A stretch of DNA of 64,000 nucleotides from CAVQEG01 sp963711465 (GCA_963711465.1 CAVQEG010000001.1:2790001-2854000); one strand, 5' to 3'. Numbered from the stretch's first letter, positions 17,320 through 26,671 are shown. Notes: generated by a model from the letters alone, not told the origin. Numbers and translations: made by a program.

Positions 17320-19557
17320 TTACGGCTCATCGATGAGTATCTGCCCACGGTAGGTGCGAACTCCGTCGTGAATGACCACGTAATATGCTCCCTTTTCGAG
17401 GCCCGATACATCGATGACGCCCACGGACTGTGATCCTCGAGAGCCAGTTTGGAGCCGACCGCGCAGGTCGACTGCATTTCCGAGCACGTCGTGCATTTGC
17501 AAGCGTTGATGCCTGAAATCGATCACGCCGTCAACGACGATTGTGACGTTCGTCCGAGCCGGGTTCGGAAAGACGTGGACGGAAAGTGATTTATGCTCGG
17601 CAGTTTGCCGAACAGCAGCGGCCGTATCCACGATCTGCACCGCCAGCCTGGCTATTGTGCCATTGCCGGTTGCAATTACTGACTCGCCGTTGCTCGAGAC
17701 CGCTACGCGAGTGAAGAATGGGTACCGCTCCTGAGGACCGGGAGTCCATGTATCCTCACGCTGCCACGTTTCTCCGCCGTCCTCTGTCGACCAGATCGCG
17801 AAGCCGTCGCCCACGGCGTATCCAACTTCGCGCGATTTAAACGCGATGTCAGTCACAAGCTGATCCATCTCTACGGAGTCCCACGTGTTACCGCCATCAG
17901 TTGTTTGGAAAATTGCCGCTCGGGCGCCCGGCACCCTCATTGGCGTACCGTGAGCCACAAATCCCGTCGTCGAATCGAGAAACTTCACGGATCGCACCGA
18001 CCCCATACCGTTGCGGACAAAGATGGTCGACCAGGTCGCGCCCCCATCCGTCGAGCGATACACACGGCTACTAGTCGGCACCGCCGTGTCGGCGCTTTGC
18101 GCGATCGCGGCAATGAGAATAACGTCGGGTCCGACCACATTGATACGAGAGATTGCGATTGCAGAGTCGATCTGCACTCCCGTCCAGGTTGCGCCGCCAT
18201 CGCTTGACCTGTATACGAAGTTGTCCGCTACGGAGAATCCGATGGAACTGTCGATGAACTGAGCGTCGTATGTCAATATCGCCGGCGGCCGTTCGGTAGA
18301 CATCCTCGGTTTCCACGACGTACCTGCGTCTGTCGTCACGAAGAGCGAATGGTCATCGGTTATTGTATAGCCGAAAGAACTCGTGATGAACGTCGGCACG
18401 AGGAACGCACCGCTGGCGATCCGATAATCGTAATTCCAGGTGGCGCCACCGTCCGTCGTCCGGAGGTATCCACCGTTGCCAAACAAATGGTTCGGTATAA
18501 TCGCAATTGAGTCGGTTGCGAAGGCGACCCCATTTAGCGGTGCCACTCCGAGGACTGGGTCCGACGACATTGCACTGGTCACAGCCGTCCATGCAGTGTC
18601 CTGTGCTGTTCGGACGAACACGGTGCTGTGTGTTCCAACGGCCGCCATCAGACCGCTGGCGTCAACCTCGACAGAGGTAACGATTAGACTCGGCTGGCCA
18701 ACACGAGCCAACGGCGTGGGCTGCCATGTCTGTCCGAAGTCGGTACTGATGGCGAGATGGACGGCGCCGGAGCCACTTCCGGGGGCACCGCCTGCCACCG
18801 CCTTACCGGCGTCGAATGCAACGGTGAAGGCGTCCATCGCCCCACCCAGTCCGGCAGTGGTGGTCCATGTGCGGCCCGCGTCTTCGCTTCGGATCACGGC
18901 ACCTGCTCGGCCCACCGCGATCGCCCGGCCATCCTCCGCGAAGTCCAGATCAAAGAGTTCGGGGCCGGGAGGTTGGAGTGATCGGCTCCACGAGGTTCCG
19001 CCATCCGTTGTGTACCAGATGCGCGATGAGTCGGCAAGCGCAATGCCCTTCTCGGCGGAGCCAATTTCCATCGAGTACACGCTCTCACTTGGGAACGCCG
19101 ACCGCAGATGCCAGGACTTCCCTTTGTCCGTTGAGGCCATCACGCGGTTTTGGTCAACGACCAGGTAGGCCGTTCCTTGGGCCGCATGACTCGCGGTACC
19201 GGCTACAGCGTATGCCGGAGACTCAGCTGCCTGCCATGTCAATCCGGCGTTTGTGCTCCGAAGTACCGTAGTCGAGTCTCCTACCGCCACTACCGTTCGA
19301 TCGTCGACAAAGAATACCTCTTTCAGGTCCTCCCAGGTTCCGCTGTGCGTGGCGCGCCACGAGGATCCGTAGTCGTGACTGACGAGCACCGCACCGTACC
19401 GTCCAACGGCCACAATCACGTTCCCACTAACTGCCGTCGCCAGATAGTCGCTGCCGACACTCTGCCAACGAGATACTTGCGCGGACGCGAATGTGGGGAT
19501 AAGCATAAGGGCAGCCACAAGGAGCCACGAGCGCTGCGCGTAGAGACGTTGCAACAT
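17320..19557 (-). CDS. YCF48/BNR-repeat secreted protein with T9SS sorting domain
   Basis: 745 residues from the ATG at 19557, which is followed at once by a signal peptide (RSWLLVAALMLIPTFASAQ). The body is a series of BNR/sortilin-type propeller repeats: SHDYGSSW, STNAGLTW, STDKGKSW, TTDGGTSW, SEDAGRTW, TTDGGATW and SSDGGATW. This is the arrangement of YCF48/VPS10-like propellers. The last ~80 residues (VFPNPARTNVTI, LEKGAYYVVIHDG) are a T9SS type-A sorting domain. It is expected on the cell surface or outside the cell; its ligand is unknown. A Cys-rich secreted protein gene (19667-20401) lies upstream with a stem-loop in the gap, the same layout as at copies A and B. Confidence 0.85.
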   Translation of the reverse strand: MLQRLYAQRSWLLVAALMLIPTFASAQVSRWQSVGSDYLATAVSGNVIVAVGRYGAVLVSHDYGSSWRATHSGTWEDLKEVFFVDDRTVVAVGDSTTVLRSTNAGLTWQAAESPAYAVAGTASHAAQGTAYLVVDQNRVMASTDKGKSWHLRSAFPSESVYSMEIGSAEKGIALADSSRIWYTTDGGTSWSRSLQPPGPELFDLDFAEDGRAIAVGRAGAVIRSEDAGRTWTTTAGLGGAMDAFTVAFDAGKAVAGGAPGSGSGAVHLAISTDFGQTWQPTPLARVGQPSLIVTSVEVDASGLMAAVGTHSTVFVRTAQDTAWTAVTSAMSSDPVLGVAPLNGVAFATDSIAIIPNHLFGNGGYLRTTDGGATWNYDYRIASGAFLVPTFITSSFGYTITDDHSLFVTTDAGTSWKPRMSTERPPAILTYDAQFIDSSIGFSVADNFVYRSSDGGATWTGVQIDSAIAISRINVVGPDVILIAAIAQSADTAVPTSSRVYRSTDGGATWSTIFVRNGMGSVRSVKFLDSTTGFVAHGTPMRVPGARAAIFQTTDGGNTWDSVEMDQLVTDIAFKSREVGYAVGDGFAIWSTEDGGETWQREDTWTPGPQERYPFFTRVAVSSNGESVIATGNGTIARLAVQIVDTAAAVRQTAEHKSLSVHVFPNPARTNVTIVVDGVIDFRHQRLQMHDVLGNAVDLRGRLQTGSRGSQSVGVIDVSGLEKGAYYVVIHDGVRTYRGQILIDEP

Positions 19558-19602
19558 TTGGTCACCGTAGTGGTCTTGGGGGATTCGTTTCGCTAGCGTT
19601 TG

Positions 19603-19632
19603 GAGGCGCGACCGGATGACCGGCCGCGCCTC
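19603..19632 (-). other. Intercistronic stem-loop upstream of the YCF48-like gene
   Basis: GAGGCGCG (19603-19610) pairs with CGCGCCTC (19625-19632), and CCGG pairs with CCGG inside, leaving one mismatch and a 4-nt loop. It lies between the Cys-rich gene and the T9SS gene. No U-run follows on the minus strand. This is the third such hairpin in the window at the same relative position. Confidence 0.65.
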
Positions 19633-19666
19633 TAATGAAGATCTCGAACGCTGGGTATGCTGTCGC

Positions 19667-20401
19667 CTATCGTTGTTCCGAAAGATCATGATCCTGCGGC
19701 TCACGCGCAGCAGGATCCTCCTCACATGGCGGAAGCTCTCCGGTCGGTAGGGGTCCGGGACAGATGATCCTGCAGGCGGGATTGCTAGCAGCATCTCCTT
19801 CACAGAACGTCTGGCCCTCAGCGCCCACAAGATACTTCTTCAAGGTGCGCGTCGTATCGCCCGTCACTGGGTCCACGTGTACCTCACAACAGACGTTGTA
19901 ATAGTCGATACAGATGCCGACAGGGTTAACGCATGGAACCCAAGAAGGCTCGCCTTGGTTTGTTGCCATCCAGCACGATGCGAACGATACATTCCACTGT
20001 GGACGCAGAGACGGACACGGACACTCCGGATGCTCATCGCACCACGGATTGCAGTCCGGTCCACATGGCAAATTGGCCGGGTTCATGCTAATTACAATCC
20101 CTCCTAGGGTCCGCATTTCACCGGCCGATAGTTCGCAGCCCCAGGGGCCATTTGGAAAAGACACGCTGGTGATTTGATACTGTTCCTTTGGCCACACCGG
20201 TCCCGCTGGATCGGGCCAGCACACATATACGTTCATCAGAGTTGGTATGCCTCCATTGCATGCTACAGGCATGGTGACCGTGATGACGGCACCGATCCAA
20301 CCAGGAGCGCATTGGGCGCGTGCGATCGCAGAACCCGCCACGAGCAGCAAGACCGAGGTGACGGAAATCCGCTGGAATGATGCAAACATCTGACGTTTCA
20401 T
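19667..20401 (-). CDS. Cys-rich secreted protein, partner of the YCF48-like protein
   Basis: 244 residues. A signal peptide ends near AIARAQ. The mature part holds about 20 cysteines, many in tight clusters (CGPDCNPWCDEHPECPC, NVCCEV, PACRIICPG), suggesting an extracellular disulfide-rich protein. It is not clearly homologous to the Cys-rich proteins beside copies A and B but has the same position and secretion signal. The start may be the ATG at 20401 or a later one at 20389; the ribosome site is weak. I do not recognise a family. Confidence 0.7.
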   Translation of the reverse strand: MKRQMFASFQRISVTSVLLLVAGSAIARAQCAPGWIGAVITVTMPVACNGGIPTLMNVYVCWPDPAGPVWPKEQYQITSVSFPNGPWGCELSAGEMRTLGGIVISMNPANLPCGPDCNPWCDEHPECPCPSLRPQWNVSFASCWMATNQGEPSWVPCVNPVGICIDYYNVCCEVHVDPVTGDTTRTLKKYLVGAEGQTFCEGDAASNPACRIICPGPLPTGELPPCEEDPAAREPQDHDLSEQR

Positions 20402-20557
20402 TATAGCTTCGTTCGCCTAGTGAATGGCCGATCGCAGATCGGCCTTGGGAACTCTGAAACAGGTATCGAACCTGGTGAGAACGCGACGCACCTCTGTGAA
20501 CGAACCTGCCGGTGTCATATCGGAACCTGCCGTTAATCGTCAAACAGCCGGCGTGAC

Positions 20558-21640
20558 CTAATTACGCTGCAGGTGATCGGGGACCACCGGCGACCCGGGT
20601 CGGTTGATCCACGCCTTTTCCGGCAGTCGTTTCGAGTACGGTCGTCCCTTGACAAACCGCTCCCGGTTCCGCTCGTGCCAGCGCCCGATGTCATTCGGCG
20701 AGCACCTCGTCGACGCGACCAGGATGCACCGTTGACAGCGTCAGCATCGCGATGCCGCTGCGTCGGTGTTCGGAGTTGTGCCACGCGAAAAGGTGGCGGC
20801 AGAACAAGCGCGCGTCCTCGATCGATTCGAAGCAGCCGGCGAACTCCGGCGCGTACTTCAGCGTCTTGAACTGGCTGTCGGAGTAGGCATTGTTGCTGGA
20901 AGAGTACGGGCGCGAGTGTGACTTCTTCACTTCCCGACGCACCAGAAGCTCGGCGACGTCCCGTTAGCGCATCACCGCGCCGCAGTCGGCATGCACCGCC
21001 AGCTGCCCGGGCTCGACGCGCTGGCGTCGAGACGTCGTCTGGATCAGACGCTTCGCCAGCACTTCGCTCTCGCGTTCGAAGATCGCCCAGCCGATGAGAT
21101 AGCAACGGTAGATGTCGAGGTTCACGTAGAGGTGGTAACTCGCACCGCTGTACGGTTTCTTTAGCCAAGTTATGTCCCATGACCACCCCTGGTTCGGCCG
21201 CTCGGCAACGAGCTCCGGGGCGGCCTACTTCGGGTGGCGACGCCGGTGACGTCGATCCTTGAGCGGCACGTCGACACCGAGAGTGCGATAGAACGTTCGC
21301 TCGCTCGCCAAGTACATTCCTTCATCGAGCATCGGTGCGACGATATGCGCCTGTGAACGGTCGATGAACCGCTCGGTTCCGCACAGATCCCGGATCCGCT
21401 CTCGTTCGGCGTCACCGAGAGCACGTGGATGTCGCCGAGCCGTCTTCGGCTCATCGAGCCGACGCTCCAGCCTGGCGACCGCGTCATCGGCTCCACCAGC
21501 TGCGGTGTCGGGCGTATTTCCCTCGGCCCGCTTGCAGCGTACCAGCCCAAGCGGGCGATGGACAGTGCGCCGCAGGCGGCACTCATGACGACCACCGGTG
21601 CGAGTTCCTCGACGCCGGCGCTCGCTGTTGAGCGATGCTC
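20558..21640 (-). pseudogene. Decayed IS3-family orfB transposase (integrase core)
   Basis: Translation of the minus strand gives a recognisable IS3 OrfB broken into pieces. An N-terminal piece (VEELAPVVVMSAACGAL) starts near 21610. A middle piece runs ALGDAERERIRDLCGTERF ... LASERTFYRTLGV. The DDE core follows: NQGWSWDITWLKKPYSG, LYVNLDIYRCYLIGWAIFE, SHSRPYSSSNNAYSDSQFK, LFCRHLFAWHNSEHRRSG. In-frame stops occur at 21225-21227 and 20964-20966. Frameshifts lie between about 21400 and 21520 and near 20700, where the tail RERFVKGRPYSKRLPEKAW lies in another phase and ends at 20558. It cannot make a working transposase. No clear terminal repeats were found. Confidence 0.8.
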
Positions 21641-22159
21641 CTCGGAATGGCCTCGAGCGCCTGAACTACTTTTTCCTTCTTCAGCGGCGTGCTATTGGCG
21701 TCCCGGACTGGCAACAGCAGTAAAACCGGGCAGTCGGCTCACTCATCCGACTGAGACCACGCAGCTGCGGGCGGGGCCGCGTGCCGTCTACGATGTCGCG
21801 AAGGTAATGCGTGGCAAAAAAAAATCAACCCCTTCGAAAAGAAAAATCCCCCTGCCCTATAGCCATGCATATTCTGCTCTATCAGCGGGTGGCGCGATCA
21901 GTGAATTTATTGACGGTTGCTTCGGCCAGTAGAGTCGTCGGCATCTTCGTCGGCCAAGCGCGTCCACTGTCGAGTTGCCGCACGTAGCAATGCACGGCGG
22001 TCCCTGTTCTGCCCGCGTCCTATCGGGCGGCGAGGCAAATGGTGATCATTACGCACCTCTGATGAGACTCGGTGAGGCGAGGTGCTACTGCGTGTCGCGC
22101 GCGCGGCGCGGTCCCGCGCAGACCGCTCATCGAAGGCCGCGTCTGCGAGATTCTTCGCC
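21641..22159. other. Intergenic region between the IS3 remnant and module D
   Basis: No gene is supported. It contains a run of nine A (around 21816-21824) and AT-richer DNA up to ~21920, unlike the surroundings, possibly the outer part of the IS3 element or other imported DNA. From ~22070 it grades into the GC-rich repeat module. Confidence 0.4.
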
Positions 22160-22520
22160 CGCCGTTCTCTGTAGGCGACGAGGGGCCGCACCTTCGGCCC
22201 GCGGCCCCTCGTCGCCCCTTGACCCGCTCCGCCCGGCGCGCACTTGTCATCCCGAACCCGAGCGCCTCTGCGCCGCTGCGTGCTCCGTGAGGCAGTGGCG
22301 CGAGCGGTGCGGGATCTCGACGGGGCGGACGGCGTCGTGTCCGGGCTTTCTCGTTCGGGGGTGCCCGCGGTGGTGCGAGGTCTCGACGGGGCGGACAACG
22401 TCTTCTCCAGACTCGCCGGTTCCGGAGCACCGGCTCAGGCGCGCTCGAGCGTTGCGCCGCGGTGAACGGTCGAGTTACGACCGGAGCGGAAACGTCTCAG
22501 CTACATCTTCTCCACCGCCA
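22160..22520 (-). repeat. Mosaic 3' repeat module, copy D, with perfect 16-bp inverted repeat
   Basis: Carries the best-preserved hairpin: GGCGACGAGGGGCCGC (22174-22189) and its exact complement at 22201-22216, separated by 11 nt that themselves contain TTCGG. Next come the TCATCCCGAACCCGAGCG block and two TCTCGACGGGGCGGAC words. The inner ~140 bp match copies A and B. It is followed by only a fragment of the surface-protein gene, so module and gene end moved or were duplicated together. Confidence 0.85.
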
Positions 22521-22937
22521 TCACCGCACCACCCGAAACGTCACCTCCCGAACCACGTCGCCGAACCGGAGACGACAGAAGTACGTGCCGGACGACAGGT
22601 CCGTCACCCCGATCCGCTGCTGGTGCTCGCCCGCCGCCTCGACTGCGTCCACGACCGTCCGGATTCGCTCTCCCCGCGCGTCGTACAGGTCGATCTCCAC
22701 CCGACCCTCCAGCGGAAGCTCGTAGCGGATCATCCCCGTCTCCCGAATCGGGTCCGGTATCGCGCGCACTACCGCCCCGCGCGAGGCCGATGTCACCTCG
22801 ATCAGCCGAAGATCAAGCCCGCACAGCGAATCCACCTGCAACCGCGTTGTGCCGCCTTCGATGCTCGAGCATCTCGCGTCGCTCGAATCGACACTGACTC
22901 GAAGGTTCGTCTCCAGCGTCGTGCTCAGATAGGCACG
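22521..22937 (-). pseudogene. T9SS surface-protein family, 3' fragment (copy D)
   Basis: 139 codons covering the end of the cohesin-like domain and the complete T9SS type-A sorting tail (SSGTYFCRLRFGD). Homology to the other copies stops abruptly at 22937, inside the equivalent of LRAYLSTTLE, and unrelated sequence follows. It has no start or signal peptide of its own, so it is a silent fragment. It has more replacements than A, B and E (for example VVRAIPDPIRETG in place of ALSARPDPIRETG). Confidence 0.85.
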
Positions 22938-23008
22938 GGTGCGCAAATGCCGTTGTTTGCGGCCGCCGAACGCATCCTCGTAGCATTATCGATTTCCTTC
23001 GGACTCCT

Positions 23009-23037
23009 CTTGACCCCCCCCCGTTTTTGTATCTTGG
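23009..23037 (+). promoter_or_regulatory. Possible promoter with a poly-C spacer
   Basis: CTTG at 23009-23012 and TATCTTGG at 23030-23037 resemble the Bacteroidota -33 (TTTG) and -7 (TAnnTTTG) boxes. The 17-nt spacer contains nine consecutive C (23014-23022) and is two to four bases shorter than the usual 19-21. It faces the gene starting near 23407, but the leader would be long (~360 nt). This is inference from pattern only. Confidence 0.3.
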
Positions 23038-23406
23038 CCGCGCACCAGTGAAGCACCCGCATTCAGGGTAGCCCGGTCACCGACCGGATAAGCGAGTGTC
23101 AGCCTCGTAAGCGGCTCACGCCACGTGAGCGATCCGGATAGCCGAGCGTCCATGCCATAGTGGTTACGCATCGTCTGCTGACTATCCACCGACCGACGTT
23201 TCAGACAAGAAATCGATCGAATACGAGATGGTGTGTTCAATGGTCACACCATCAATCTGCCTTGCGCCCGTTCCCGATTATTTCGGCACACGGCGTAATC
23301 TGATGAGATGTTCGTCGAATTCCCGTGATTGCATCGCATCGCCGATCGGGCGGAGTTTTCGGACACTGCCCGGTCGGCCCTGCTTCAACCTTCGAATGGT
23401 GTCGTC

Positions 23407-25179
23407 GTGCGGACATTCCTGTTACTCGCCATTTGTCAATGCATGACATTGACGCAGGCCGTCGGGCAGACTCGGATGTACAGTCAGTTCGGGTTTCCAG
23501 TCGGAGCACGTTCATCGAACATCGCACGCGTAATTACCGGCCTCCCAAATTCCGGCGCCGAGAACATCATTTTCTTCATCACTCCGAAGAAGTTCGTTCG
23601 GGGCGAGCTCGTCGTGGCCGATGTCGTGTCCCAGTTGAGAGATCGCAATTGGGACGGCGCGGTTGCAGCGATCGTTCACTTCAATCGAATCCATGCCGCG
23701 CGCCAGTACGTGCGTGATGCTCACTTCTCATTTCCGGTTCTCTTCGATTCCACGGGCGACTTCTTCAAAAGCTTCGGAATACTGGAGACGGCGCCGTTCA
23801 TTACGGTCTGGGACACGACGGGGAGGTTGCTCTACGCTTCGTCACTGTTTGGACTGGACACTCAGGATCCGCAGTTCTGGAAGGAACTCACGGGCGCGCA
23901 TCGCGCAACGCCAGTCGAGCAACCGAAACTCGCGACATCTCTGGAGCCGCACTGCGAGTCGACGTGGTATCCCGACACCAGTGCGGTCGTACCGGACGTC
24001 GTGCGTCGCGTCAGTCTGCAGGATGACAGCGCGACGGCACTTGGCGACGTGATGACCTTCGCAGTCGACCCTACGGAACGGTATGCTGCCATTGGAGACC
24101 AGAGCAGTCTGTCGTTACGTTTGTTCTCTGCAGTCTCCGGCGCATATCAGGGTCGAATTGACCCGGACCTCGAATTGATTTTCAGTCTTTCCCCTGACGT
24201 CGATACAACGTATCTCAAGCAGCTAATGGAAAGGGGTATTCAGCCGATGTTCGCCGCGGCCGGTTTTCGTCCGGATGGGCGCCTGTCGGCAGTTTTCGGC
24301 GTGCCGCAGTTCGTGGTCGACATTGCAGACGGCGACACGAATGTCGGCGTGCGAAACTACGACGTTCTGATGTCAGGCGACATCGATACGGCGTTTCACA
24401 GACGAACCTATACGGTCATGGACTACAGTCGATGGTCTCCGACGAAGCCATTCGCGGATTTCGTGACCTTTGTGACCGACCCGCTCACGTTTGATCCGAG
24501 GCGAGGCGCGATGATCGTCGGAATGGCGAAGGGGTATCCGGTGGTCGGTTCCGATCCGCGCACTGCCGTCGGCACCAACGATCCGCGATCAAGCGACTTC
24601 TATGCCACCGCGCCCCTCTTCGCTGCGTACGACGCCTCTTCGGGAGAGCTGTTGGAGGCGTTCGGACAGCTGGACAGTTCCCTCTACGGATCATATGGAA
24701 TCGGCTACACCCTGGGGTGTGGTAACGTTGCGGTGGCTGATGACGGTTATGTGGTGCACGAACCGCTCAAGCCCTATCTCGAGTGGGGAGACGGCGACCG
24801 ATTTAAGATCGCGCCCTTGTGGAATCCGAACTTCCGTGCGACGAACGCGTCCGTGCCACGACTTCAGTCCGAGGAAGAGCGCAAATGCATGGTTGATACG
24901 CTTGGTGCGCTGATAAAGCGTGTGGCGGTCGAAGGTGATCACGTGTATGTCCTCTGGCTTGTTGCCACGCCTGGCATACGGCTGTCGACGGGTATCGGCC
25001 ATTATGTTCTCCAGGACTATGCCCGGTCGTCGAGCAGACTCGTACACACCTGGACGATCGGCAACACTGATGACGACGGACGGCTTGTGGGGCAGTATCT
25101 GGAGCCGGCTGCACACCGCTGGTACGGAATCTATCAATGGTCTAACAGCACGACAATCATCTCCTACAATGTTGAGTAA
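23407..25179 (+). CDS. Secreted thioredoxin-fold plus propeller-like protein
   Basis: About 590 residues from a GTG at 23407, which puts a signal peptide (TFLLLAICQCMTLTQAVGQ) at the N-terminus; an ATG at 23329 in the same frame is the alternative. The first ~150 mature residues resemble a peroxiredoxin/TlpA fold (NIIFFITPKK, FPVLFDSTGDFFKSFGI, ITVWDTTGRLLY) but lack a CxxC pair. The remainder has repeated short strands like a propeller. It shares this layout with the protein at 1314-2993, so the two may be distant paralogues, one with and one without the redox pair. The downstream kelch gene overlaps its stop by 11 bp, suggesting translational coupling. Confidence 0.65.
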   Translation: MRTFLLLAICQCMTLTQAVGQTRMYSQFGFPVGARSSNIARVITGLPNSGAENIIFFITPKKFVRGELVVADVVSQLRDRNWDGAVAAIVHFNRIHAARQYVRDAHFSFPVLFDSTGDFFKSFGILETAPFITVWDTTGRLLYASSLFGLDTQDPQFWKELTGAHRATPVEQPKLATSLEPHCESTWYPDTSAVVPDVVRRVSLQDDSATALGDVMTFAVDPTERYAAIGDQSSLSLRLFSAVSGAYQGRIDPDLELIFSLSPDVDTTYLKQLMERGIQPMFAAAGFRPDGRLSAVFGVPQFVVDIADGDTNVGVRNYDVLMSGDIDTAFHRRTYTVMDYSRWSPTKPFADFVTFVTDPLTFDPRRGAMIVGMAKGYPVVGSDPRTAVGTNDPRSSDFYATAPLFAAYDASSGELLEAFGQLDSSLYGSYGIGYTLGCGNVAVADDGYVVHEPLKPYLEWGDGDRFKIAPLWNPNFRATNASVPRLQSEEERKCMVDTLGALIKRVAVEGDHVYVLWLVATPGIRLSTGIGHYVLQDYARSSSRLVHTWTIGNTDDDGRLVGQYLEPAAHRWYGIYQWSNSTTIISYNVE

Positions 25180-26671
25180 ACTTCGGCCTCTGAGAGCATC
25201 GGTTCCGCTTATGCTCGTTGTGTGCATTGCCGTGACGGCTGTGGCCAGCGCGCAATCGTGGCGTGCAATTCCACCGTTGCCGCGGGGCATTTCGGGAGGT
25301 CTGCGTGAAGCGTTTAACGACACGCTGTATCACTTTGGAGGAATGGCGCTCGATTCCGGTGGTCACACTGTTTACCTGAGTGACGTGTATGCTCTGGCGC
25401 CCGAGTCCGATGCTTGGGTGACAATTGCGCAGCTGCCGGCTGCGAGGGCAGCGGGGGCAGCAGTATCTGCCGGCGGAAAGATCTACCTGATTGGCGGTGA
25501 ACGTGCCACCTCCGCCGTTACGGAATTCGAACCAACGATCCTCGTGTTCGATCCGGCCACGCATCAGTTCACGAGTGGCGCCGCCCTGCCGCGACCCGTT
25601 TCATACCTCGGCGCTGTTGCCGTGGACGGTTCGATCTATGCACTTGGTGGGTTTGGGCCTGTCGATGGTGGACGAGTCACCTACACCGACTATGTGCAAC
25701 GGTACGAGATCTCGAGCGACAGCTGGAGCTCAGCCACTCCGCTTCCAGTTCCCGCAGCAAATCATGCCGTTGCGAACGTTGCGGGAACGATGTACGTGGT
25801 CGGTGGTGCGAACAGCGAGCAGCAGTGGCTGTCGGATGCCGCCTACGCTGGCACCGTCGTTTCTCCGGATTCCATACGCTGGAAACAGATTGCATCGCTT
25901 CCGAATCCGACGGTTGGCTCCGCGGCAGGTGACTACAAAGGAAGACTGGTCGTCGCTGGCGGGTACGGCGCTACGAACTACCTCGATGCCGTGTACTCGT
26001 TCGATGCGTCCACGGGCACATGGATGCCTGCGGGAGCCCTACCATCAGCGCTGAGTTCGCCACCCACGATGCCTCGGACGACGCAGGGGCTCGCGTTGTA
26101 CGGCGGGAGCAATGGCAATGGCATGAGCACCGACTGCTACGCGTTTGGGGAAACGACCGGAGAAGTCGCAGCCGAGTCGGGTCAGCCGGTCAAAGCGTCA
26201 TTGATTCACGTACGTGACGGGAACGTCATCATCGATAACGTCACGGGCGAGTCGGTGACGTTGTCCGTCGTGAATTCCGCTGGTCGAACGGTCATCGAAG
26301 ATATTCGGGTGCCTTCTGGACGTGCGGCCCGATTCCCCGTTCGCGACCTGCCTGCCGGAGTGCACGTACTTCGTCTCCGTGGGATCCGGGGCGATGCTAC
26401 GCAGTACTTTCTGCTAGTGGTCCCCATTGAACAGAGCGTAACTTATCGGAGTGCGCGACGAGCACGTGTGACTTTCGCGAGAATGTCGGTCGCGGTCGCG
26501 GTCCAGATGAACGGCTTCGGGTTTTCGTTATGCCTCGCGATATGCTCGTGGAGCCCGTCAATCAGTGACGAGAGCGAGGGGAAACTTCCACGTCGCAGTC
26601 GACGTTCTGTGACGTCACGAAAGAAGCGCTCGACCATGTTCAGCCATGACGCACTCGTCGGTGTGAAATGA
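25169..26671 (+). CDS. Kelch-repeat secreted protein with T9SS-like tail, C-terminus altered by IS630
   Basis: A signal peptide (LMLVVCIAVTAVASAQ) is followed by about six kelch repeats forming a propeller (GKIYLIGGE, GSIYALGGFG, GTMYVVGGA, GRLVVAGGYG, LALYGGSNG). A C-terminal strand region (LSVVNSAGRTVIEDI, LPAGVHVLRLRG) matches a T9SS type-A sorting domain. IS630 copy 2 entered at the TA in the CTA codon at 26414-26416. Joining the flanks restores QYFLLG and then TAG. As it stands the frame reads ~85 codons into the antisense strand of the transposase and stops at 26671. The foreign tail probably spoils recognition by the T9SS sorting machinery. The start overlaps the upstream gene by 11 bp. 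Confidence 0.8.
   Translation: MLSKLRPLRASVPLMLVVCIAVTAVASAQSWRAIPPLPRGISGGLREAFNDTLYHFGGMALDSGGHTVYLSDVYALAPESDAWVTIAQLPAARAAGAAVSAGGKIYLIGGERATSAVTEFEPTILVFDPATHQFTSGAALPRPVSYLGAVAVDGSIYALGGFGPVDGGRVTYTDYVQRYEISSDSWSSATPLPVPAANHAVANVAGTMYVVGGANSEQQWLSDAAYAGTVVSPDSIRWKQIASLPNPTVGSAAGDYKGRLVVAGGYGATNYLDAVYSFDASTGTWMPAGALPSALSSPPTMPRTTQGLALYGGSNGNGMSTDCYAFGETTGEVAAESGQPVKASLIHVRDGNVIIDNVTGESVTLSVVNSAGRTVIEDIRVPSGRAARFPVRDLPAGVHVLRLRGIRGDATQYFLLVVPIEQSVTYRSARRARVTFARMSVAVAVQMNGFGFSLCLAICSWSPSISDESEGKLPRRSRRSVTSRKKRSTMFSHDALVGVK

Noticed and set aside
16976..21640. A single IS3 element made of the orfA remnant and the orfB remnant
   Set aside because: On the minus strand orfA should lie at higher coordinates than orfB; here it is 3.4 kb on the wrong side, so these are separate or rearranged copies.
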